Made by a program: the position numbers and the translations under genes. A stretch of 5,117 bases of DNA. Origin: Patescibacteria group bacterium (GTDB lineage: Bacteria; Patescibacteriota; Gracilibacteria; BD1-5; UBA2023). Shown here piece by piece: positions 1 through 5,117 of the stretch. The stretch's first letter is position 1; every line of letters begins with the position of its first letter. The stretch covers positions 1-5,117 of the forward strand of contig JAUPLX010000090.1 of NCBI GenBank assembly GCA_030836665.1. The letters run 5' to 3'. A model generated the notes under the pieces. It had not been told where the DNA came from. It was given only the letters and a program-made list of their open reading frames with translations, and made no database searches.

Positions 1-1
1 C

Positions 2-2815
2 ACTTCCGTAGAAGCGGGAATCTACGTTCGCGCCGTCGCGAATTCGATAAAGGACAAAGTGAAGTCGGTCGAAAAGACTTCGGCCTTGGACGTCGTCGGC
101 GGATACGCGAACCAGCTCACGGTGGAAATCGACCCGAACAAAGTACGCGGCGTCGGGATGGAGGTCGCGGAAGTCGTGGGAATGCTGAAATCCAGAGTGG
201 GGTACCGCACCGTATGATCTTTGTCGAGCGGAGGAAAATCGACGATGGTCGCCCTTGATGGCGGAGGAGCGGACGAAGAAAGCCTGAAAAACCTCGTTAT
301 CGGAAACGCCGGAGCCGGATGAAATGGCGCTCCCACATATCTCCGCGACGTCGCGCGCATCGTCCGCGGTCCGTCCGAAGTCGTCGAATTCGCCTTCTAC
401 GCGGATAAGAACGGCGCCTATCCGTCGGCGTTCCTTTGAGTATCGAAAACGAAGGGAGCGAACGCGGTCTCGGTCGTCGAAGACGTCGTCAGGGTCGTTG
501 ACGAAGCCAAGCGGACCCTACCGGGCGACGTTTCGGTGGACGTCGTCGCCAACGAAGGCGAAACCGCCCGCCACGCTACGAACGAACTCCTTTTCCACCT
601 CTTCGTGAGCATCGGGATCGTATTCGTCATCCTCGTACTCTTCCTCGGGCTGAAAAACGCGGCGAACGCGGCGTTCTGCATCCCGATGGTCCTCGGAATC
701 GTATTCGTCGTAGCGTTCGTATTCGGACTCGACATCAACCGCATCACCCTCTTCGCGCTCATCCTTTCGCTCGGAATCCTCGTAGACGATTCTATCGTCG
801 TAGTCGAAAACAACGCGCGCCATCTGGCGGAACGCGGTCGCGACGGACGGACGAAAAAACAGGCGATTCTCGACAGCGTGCGGGAAGTCGGGGTTTCCAT
901 CGTACTTTCCACCGTGACGCGCATCATGTCGTTTCTCGGAATGTTCGCCGTTACCGGCATGATGGGCGACTACATGGGCCCCATTCCCGTATTCGCCGCC
1001 ATCGCCCTTACGGCTTCGCTTTTCGTCGCGTTCAGCATCAATCCGTTCCTGGCGCACGCGCTCGACCGTGGGCACGGACACCACGAAGAAAAGGATTCGC
1101 CCATTCTCGTCCACTATGCCGAGTTCCTGAAGAAATACGTCGGATCCGGAAAGCGCGAAACCGCCCGTCGGAAATGGCTCAAACCGGTATTCTGGATTTC
1201 GCTCGCGCTCGTGGTTTCCCTTCCGATAGCATTGGACGTATTCCGTGCCAGAATGCTCCCCAAAGCCGACAAGGACCAGGTCTATCTCTGGATCGACCTC
1301 CCCCGCGACCGCAAGGCTGACGACAGCGAAAAAATCGCGAAGGCCGCTTCCGACGTATTCCTCGACCGAAACGGCGAACTCCCGGAAGAACTCCGCGCGG
1401 CCTCTTCGGTATCCGATACTTCGGGAGAGCGTTTCCTTCCGGATTTCGCCAATCTTTTCCGCGGTTCGCAAAACCGCTCCGGAGAATACCAATCGAATCT
1501 TCGCATCACCCTTTCCGAAAAGCGGGAACTGTCTTCGGAAGAATACGTCATACGGATTCGCCCCATCGTCCGCGAAAAACTCCTCGCCGCGTATCCGGAC
1601 GCGAAAATCCGCCTTCTCGAAGATCCTCCGGGGCCGCCGACCATGGCAACCTTCCATGTCAAACTCAAGGGAGAAGAAGGACTTCCGACCGAATCGCTCG
1701 TCCGGTTCGCCGAAGCGGCCGAATCCGTCATCCGGAACGTCGCGGACGAAAAAGGAATCGAAGACCTCGAAAACAGCCTATCCTCGGCATTGCCGAAATT
1801 CCGCGTCCGGCTCGATAACGAAAAAATGGCCGAGCGCGGAGTCGATACCGCTTCGGTCGAAGGGGCTCTCGCGACGTTCTTTTCGGAAACCAGAGTCGGA
1901 ACGCTCGAGACCGACGGACTCGCTCCCGAGCCCGAAAACGTCGTCGTTACCGTTCCGAAAAAATTCCGGGAGGACGCCTCATCCATCGGTGCCATCACGG
2001 TAAAAAACCGGAACGGGCAAATCGTCCGCATCGACGAAATCGCTACCGTCGTACCCGATTACGCGGGCTCGGAACGCCATACCGAAAACCGTTCCCCCAC
2101 GGTCCATATCTATGCGGAAATCGGCGCGAATTCGGTGGTGTATCCGGTACTTGCGCTCTACGGCGAATTCGAGACGCCGGAATTCGCCGCCAAGTACGAA
2201 AAGGTCGGATCCGGTCCGTACGGCATCGAGTTCGTCGGAACGGAAGACGGAAAAAAATACCGGCTCGAATGGGGTGGCGAATGGGAACTTACCATGGATA
2301 CGTTCCGCGACATGGGACTCGCGATGATCCTTTCGCTCCTCGCCATCTATTTCCTCGTCGTGGGCGAGTTCAAGAGTTTCCGCGTCGGCGGAATCGTCAT
2401 GATGACGTTCCTCTTCTCATTTTTCGGAATATTTCCGGGATTCGCGCTCCTCAATCTCGTATCGGGAGTCTACTTCACGGCTACCGCCATGATCGGTGCC
2501 ATCGCGCTCGGCGGAATCGTCGTGGGGAACGCCATCATCCTCCTCGATTACGTCACCCAACTCCGGGAATCCGGAAAATCCTGGGAGGAAGCGGTGGTCG
2601 AAGGTTCGAAAAAACGTGTCGTCCCCGTGCTCCTCACGAGTGCCGCGGCCGTGCTCGGATCCATCGTCATCGCGGCCGATCCGGTGTGGAGCGGTCTCGC
2701 CTGGGCGATTGCCTTCGGACTCTCCGCGAGCGCCCTCCTTACGCTCTTCCTCGTTCCGGTCTTCTTCTACGACCTGAAGCTCCGGGTCGGCGAGAGTTCG
2801 CATCCGGAACATTAG
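2..2815 (+). CDS. RND-family efflux permease, 5'-partial, read through three in-frame UGA codons
   Basis: This is an inner-membrane proton-driven exporter of the AcrB/HAE-like RND superfamily; the substrate cannot be told. Frame 2 gives 937 visible residues ending at TAG. By comparison with AcrB, roughly 150 N-terminal residues (TM1 and PN1) lie off the left edge. Residues 1-175 are the rest of the first porter loop, with DPNKVRGVGMEVAEVV and YLRDVARIV as family signatures. TM2-6 follow at about 200-360 and include GILVDDSIVVVEN, whose Asp262-Asp263 match the AcrB proton-relay pair. TM7 is near 391-413, the second porter loop near 414-760 (EDPPGPP near 540), and TM8-12 run to the end. TM10 has GIVVGNAIILLDY, with Gly842 where AcrB has Lys940. 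In-frame TGA codons at residues 72, 107 and 146 are read as Gly. A standard-code caller would start at GTG 536, inside the porter domain, so that start is an artefact. The family call is firm; the code assignment is a strong inference. Confidence 0.93.
215..217 (+). other. In-frame UGA, probable glycine (permease residue 72)
   Basis: The codon sits between RTV and SLSSGGK. In related RND permeases this part of the porter loop commonly reads like PGGSLSSGGK or PAGSL, with Gly directly before the Ser. The frame is open on both sides and homology continues. This is the best single site for choosing Gly over Trp. Confidence 0.8.
320..322 (+). other. In-frame UGA, probable glycine (permease residue 107)
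   Basis: The codon lies in NAGAG-UGA-NGAPTYLRDVARI, a glycine-rich turn just before the conserved YLRDVA strand of the RND porter domain. A Gly fits the turn. The site is variable in the family, so it supports readthrough more than it identifies the residue. Confidence 0.75.
437..439 (+). other. In-frame UGA, probable glycine (permease residue 146)
   Basis: The codon lies in SAFL-UGA-VSKTKGANAV. Relatives have a strand such as TIAIAKRKGANAV here, with a small residue (often Ala or Gly) at this position. A Trp would be unexpected. The conserved KGANA motif follows directly in the same frame, which shows that the frame is maintained. Confidence 0.78.
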
Positions 2816-2852
2816 GATTCATGAAAGAACGGACTGCGGGATGGGGGTTCGT

Positions 2853-2959
2853 TCCCGGCTCATGCCAAGGCCTCGGAGATTCCTCGGGGAGCGGGTATCG
2901 GACCGAAATCCGACGGAATGGGATCGGAGCGGGGAACGGATTCCGTCCCGTCTCATGCC
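2853..2959 (+). repeat. Imperfect 14-bp direct repeat pair (TCCCGKCTCATGCC)
   Basis: TCCCGGCTCATGCC at 2853-2866 recurs as TCCCGTCTCATGCC at 2946-2959, with 13 of 14 bases identical and starts 93 bp apart. Both copies lie in the non-coding gap, and the second lies in the loop of the 17-bp inverted repeat. The GAACGGA block also occurs upstream of each copy (2827 and 2934 regions). This could be a decayed duplication or a regulator-binding site. Confidence 0.6.
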
Positions 2960-2988
2960 GGTTCCGGAAATCGACAGTCCGAAATCCG
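2903..2988 (+). repeat. 10-bp direct repeat CCGAAATCCG
   Basis: CCGAAATCCG occurs exactly at 2903-2912 and at 2979-2988; the second copy overlaps the right arm of the inverted repeat. The first copy is part of a small hairpin (TCGGA 2898-2902 with TCCGA 2909-2913). Words such as CCGAAA are common throughout this genome's coding DNA, so part of the match may be compositional. Confidence 0.5.
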
Positions 2989-2999
2989 TTCCCCGCTCC
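2926..2999. repeat. Perfect 17-bp inverted repeat with 40-nt loop
   Basis: The left arm GGAGCGGGGAACGGATT (2926-2942) is the exact reverse complement of the right arm AATCCGTTCCCCGCTCC (2983-2999). The loop contains a small nested hairpin, CCGG-TT-CCGG (2958-2967). The transcript could fold into a long GC-rich stem, acting as a 3'-end stabiliser, a factor-dependent terminator or a regulatory structure. It could also be a dispersed palindromic repeat or MITE-like remnant. No T-run follows the right arm and no target-site duplication was recognised. Confidence 0.8.
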
Positions 3000-3000
3000 T

Positions 3001-3051
3001 CCGGAATTTCCCGCGACCAATGCCGAGTCGAGTCCGAACCGGATTTCCCGC
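3001..3051 (+). repeat. Imperfect direct repeat CCGGA(A)TTTCCCGC
   Basis: CCGGAATTTCCCGC (3001-3014) and CCGGATTTCCCGC (3039-3051) differ by one A. They are spaced 38 bp apart and end about 40 bp before the regulator start. Their closeness to that start makes them candidate binding sites for the TetR protein, although neither copy is a clear dyad. Confidence 0.45.
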
Positions 3052-3057
3052 CGCCCA

Positions 3058-3092
3058 AGAAAATAATCACCGTAAACATTTATACCCAGTCC
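3058..3092 (+). promoter_or_regulatory. AT-rich patch, possible promoter for the regulator-adaptor pair
   Basis: The stretch from 3058 to about 3084 is clearly AT-rich against a GC-rich background. Candidate -10 elements are AATAAT (3062-3067) and TATACC (3081-3086). If the second were used, transcription would start at about the ATG at 3093, giving a leaderless message. That would fit the absence of a Shine-Dalgarno sequence. No convincing -35 hexamer was found 16-18 bp upstream of either. The call rests on composition and position only. Confidence 0.3.
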
Positions 3093-3623
3093 ATGTCTTC
3101 CAAACCCGAAATACTCCGCAAGATCGAAGACCTCTTCTACCGAAAGTCGTTTTCCGACCTTTCGATGGACGAAATCGCCGACGCGCTCGGGATGAAAAAA
3201 GCGTCGCTTTATTACCATTTCCCTTCCAAGGAAGCGATGTTTCTCGAAATTCTCGCGGATTCGTTCGAACGCCATCGCGCAAGCGTCGTAGAAAACCTTT
3301 CGCGCGGTCCCGCGGAACTTACCCGAAACCTCGTGGAGTCGGCTTCCGAAAACCGAAACCTTTTCTCAGTGGCTTCTCAGAAAGGCTACTGCAAAATCGA
3401 TTCGGTACGCGACGAAATCGCCCGAATGAAAACGGAGCTCGGAGACGAGTGCGCGACGCTCCTCGAAAAAAGGTTCGGATGGTCGCCTACGAGGTCCGCC
3501 CTGTTTTTTTCGCTCATAGACGCGCTCGCGCAAAAGCGTTGCGGGGGCGGATGCGACGACCCCCTTCCCGAAGGGGTAGTATGCGAAACCGTCGCGCTCT
3601 TCTTCGAAAACGACCCCGCCTAA
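3093..3623 (+). CDS. TetR/AcrR-family transcriptional regulator
   Basis: This is a 176-residue one-component repressor, probably controlling the surrounding efflux genes. Residues 1-50 form the TetR DNA-binding domain. The signature M25-DEIADALGMKKASLYYHFPSKEAMF contains the helix-turn-helix and the family's YYHF-x-SKE recognition segment. Residues 51-176 form a divergent helical ligand and dimer domain, a little shorter than the usual 190-200-residue family. ATG 3093 is chosen because the TetR domain starts at the normal distance from it; the frame stays open far upstream, but into non-coding repeats. No Shine-Dalgarno sequence precedes it. There are five cysteines (100, 120, 150, 154, 164), including CGGGC at 150-154. 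The gene contains no in-frame TGA and ends at TAA, 34 bp before the adaptor, so the two are probably co-transcribed. The family is certain; ligand and targets are inferred. Confidence 0.94.
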   Translation: MSSKPEILRKIEDLFYRKSFSDLSMDEIADALGMKKASLYYHFPSKEAMFLEILADSFERHRASVVENLSRGPAELTRNLVESASENRNLFSVASQKGYCKIDSVRDEIARMKTELGDECATLLEKRFGWSPTRSALFFSLIDALAQKRCGGGCDDPLPEGVVCETVALFFENDPA

Positions 3624-3657
3624 AAACGTCTCGAACCCATCCGTAACGTATCCCCCC

Positions 3658-5117
3658 ATGCACGCAAAATCCCTCATTATCGTAACGCTTTCCGGACTCC
3701 TTCTCGCTTCCTGCGGAAAAGAAACCGAAATTCCGAAAAAACGCCTCTCTTTCACCCTGTCGGAAACCTGATCCGTCCAAACGTCGGAAAGTACCGTCGC
3801 CACCGTACGAGGAGCGAACGTCGCCGAGCTTTCCTTCAAAGCTCCCGGGCGCGTATCCGCCATCTCGGCGAACGTGGGCGACCGCGTGGAAAAAGGACAG
3901 CTTCTCGCTACCGTCGACAATCGCGAAGCCGACATTTCGGCTACCGGATATGCCGGAAGCGCCGAAGATCTCGAACGGGTGGAAGGAGCCGTCCGAAACA
4001 TCGGAGATTCCGTAAAAGCGCTCGCGGAAAGCCGGGCCCTCGTCTCGGAAGCCGAGGTCAGAACCGCCGAAATCGGAAAAAAACTCGCGCTTCGCGATCT
4101 CGAACTCGCGAAGAAAAATCTGGAAAACTCGCGCCTGACGGTCGCGGGGTCGACCGTTTCGGCATCGGAGCGGGTAAAGCAAGCGGAACAGTCGCTCTCG
4201 CTCGCGAAAAGCCAACTCGACAATACTTCCGCGCTCCTTTCGGAACAGGAATCATCGCTCCGGTCTTCCGCCCTCGCCTCCCTCGCGCTCGCGTTCGTCA
4301 CGGCGCGTTCGGGACGCGATTTCGCGGACGGAGTCCTCGGAGTGACCGAAGAAAACCGCCATAAGAACGATGCGTACGAAAACTATCTCGGCGCCAAAGA
4401 TTCGGCAACCATGGCGCGCGCGGATACGGCTTTCCGCACTTTCAACGGCAAATACGAAAATACCTACGCCTGGTATTACGCCAACGTCGCGCTTAAGACC
4501 GACGTGTCTTTCGAGGTCGCGAAAGAAGCGCTCGTTCGGGCTTCGGAAACGCTCGTATCCGAACGGGAAGCCCTCCACGCACTTAAGAGCGTACTGGAGA
4601 AAACGGTCGAATCGTCATCCTTGGATGCCGCCGCCATCGCCGGATACGAACAAAAAACCGATTCGCTCCTCTCGGGGCTCGAAGCTTCCGTTCTTTCCGC
4701 TTGAGGCAGCGGGGTCGAAGGCATGCGTACCGCCATCGCCTCGTTCGAAAAGAATCGCGAACTCCAGCTCTCCTCCCTCCGCGACGCGGTACGCTTGGCG
4801 GAAACGTCGCTCGAACTGGCGAAAAGCGGAAAAACCGTTTCGGGAAGCGACGACAAACGCAACATCGACGCGTTGGAAATCGCCGTAAAGGTAAAGGAAG
4901 ACGCCGTTCTCGTGGCTGAAGAAAATCTCCGGAAAGCGGTTGCCGGAGGCGAGATGGCACAGAAAGAAATGGTCGCGAAGATATCGGAAACCGAAGCGCA
5001 ATCGGGCGAAGCGCGCGCCAAGAGGCGCGAGGCGGAGACCGGATTCGCGCTGTCGAACGAACGGGCGAACTACTCCGAAATCCGAGCCCCTTTTTCGGGA
5101 ATCGTCACCGAAAGGTA
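3658..5117 (+). CDS. Lipoprotein periplasmic adaptor (HlyD/AcrA-type MFP), 3'-partial, read through two UGA codons
   Basis: This is the adaptor subunit of an RND or ABC-type efflux pump, and 486 residues are visible. Residues 1-19 are a lipoprotein signal ending in lipobox LASC, so Cys19 should be lipidated and hold the protein on the outer face of the membrane. Residues 57-92 are the first lipoyl half-motif (APGRVSAISANVGDRVEKGQLLATVD). The second half (YSEIRAPFSGIVTER) begins near 472 and runs to the window edge. The roughly 380 residues between them are Ala/Glu/Ser/Leu-rich helices with coiled-coil character, including a distinct segment around 216-270 (FADGVLGVTEENRHKNDAYENYLGAK, then a YAWYYANV stretch). 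AcrA-like hairpins are much shorter. TGA at residues 38 and 349 is read as Gly, and the lipoyl halves on either side match as one protein. ATG 3658 gives the signal peptide. The barrel and membrane-proximal domains should lie downstream. The permease upstream is the likely partner. Confidence 0.91.
3769..3771 (+). other. In-frame UGA, probable glycine (adaptor residue 38)
   Basis: The codon lies in FTLSET-UGA-SVQTSEST, in the linker between the lipoprotein signal and the lipoyl domain. The lipobox upstream and the lipoyl motif downstream share this frame, so it must be read through if the protein is intact. The linker is poorly conserved, so this site does not identify the amino acid. Confidence 0.75.
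4702..4704 (+). other. In-frame UGA, probable glycine (adaptor residue 349)
   Basis: The codon lies in ASVLSA-UGA-GSGVEGMRTA, at a glycine-rich break between two helical stretches. Gly would extend an existing GSG turn. The frame then runs open to the window end and reaches the second lipoyl half-motif, which is the best evidence that translation passes this codon. Confidence 0.78.

Larger units (their letters stand above)
2816..3092. other. 277-bp non-coding intergenic region rich in short repeats
   Basis: This gap separates the permease stop from the regulator start. No reading frame in it resembles a protein; open frames crossing it are overlaps of the flanking genes. It holds a perfect 17-bp inverted repeat (2926-2942 with 2983-2999), imperfect direct repeats, and an AT-rich patch at its right end, which stands out in otherwise GC-rich DNA. 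It probably holds the permease transcript end and the promoter/operator of the regulator-adaptor pair. No U-tract follows the inverted repeat, so a classical intrinsic terminator is not supported. Confidence 0.75.

Noticed and set aside
215..439. UGA read as selenocysteine or as tryptophan (table 4)
   Set aside because: No SECIS-like context or redox motif surrounds the codons, and they fall in glycine-like or small-residue positions. Trp is supplied by TGG throughout.
1..540. Permease as a pseudogene with nonsense mutations
   Set aside because: All interruptions are TGA, there are no indels, catalytic Asp residues are intact, and the neighbouring adaptor shows the same TGA-only pattern. Recoding is the simpler account.
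518..1657. 379-residue open frame on the minus strand opposite the permease
   Set aside because: It is a low-complexity Glu/Arg/Asp-rich translation with no family motif, lying antisense to highly conserved RND coding sequence. Codon bias in this GC-rich genome removes stops on the opposite strand.
536..2815. Permease starting at GTG 536
   Set aside because: This start is only an effect of treating TGA 437 as a stop. Conserved porter-domain sequence continues upstream in the same frame to the window edge.
2841..3092. Upstream in-frame extension of the regulator from ATG 2841
   Set aside because: The extension would translate the intergenic repeats and adds 84 residues before a TetR domain that already begins at the normal distance from ATG 3093.
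3561..3576. Hairpin CCCCTT-CCCG-AAGGGG as a terminator
   Set aside because: It has a 6-bp stem, lies inside the regulator coding sequence and has no U-tract after it. It is probably incidental.
3366..4301. 311-residue open frame on the minus strand across the regulator-adaptor junction
   Set aside because: It is Ser/Ala/Arg-rich, has no recognisable domain, and spans two well-supported + strand genes. It is a shadow frame.

Overview
The window carries three genes on the + strand. They form an efflux locus: the C-terminal nine-tenths of an RND-family permease (2-2815), a small TetR-family regulator (3093-3623), and a lipoprotein periplasmic adaptor (membrane fusion protein, HlyD/AcrA type) that runs off the right edge (3658-5117). 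No tRNA, rRNA, CRISPR array, transposase or integrase was seen.

The main point is the genetic code. Under the standard code the permease and the adaptor are both broken by stop codons, but every interruption is TGA. There are three in the permease (215, 320, 437) and two in the adaptor (3769, 4702). None is TAA or TAG, there is no frameshift, and the family signatures continue across each one. The complete genes end at TAG (2813) and TAA (3621). About ten Trp residues are all TGG. In the permease, glycine or another small residue suits the TGA positions. This matches translation table 25 (UGA = Gly), known from the candidate-phylum bacteria Gracilibacteria (BD1-5) and Absconditabacteria (SR1) of the CPR/Patescibacteria, so a Gracilibacteria-like organism is the best guess. 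The G+C, about 55-60% by eye, is high for those groups as I know them. A standard-code annotation would call truncated pieces: a permease starting at GTG 536 and an adaptor fragment at 3874-4704.

Layout: the permease ends at 2815. A 277-bp non-coding stretch follows, with a perfect 17-bp inverted repeat and several short imperfect direct repeats. A short AT-rich patch leads straight into the regulator ATG at 3093. Only 34 bp separate the regulator stop from the adaptor ATG, so those two are probably co-transcribed. Neither start has a recognisable Shine-Dalgarno sequence.

Working model (inference): the permease exports substrate across the cytoplasmic membrane using the proton gradient. The lipid-anchored adaptor docks on it outside the membrane, and the TetR protein represses the locus until a ligand binds. 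No outer-membrane channel gene is visible. The adaptor is unusual in having about 380 residues between the two halves of its lipoyl domain, far more than in AcrA-like proteins.
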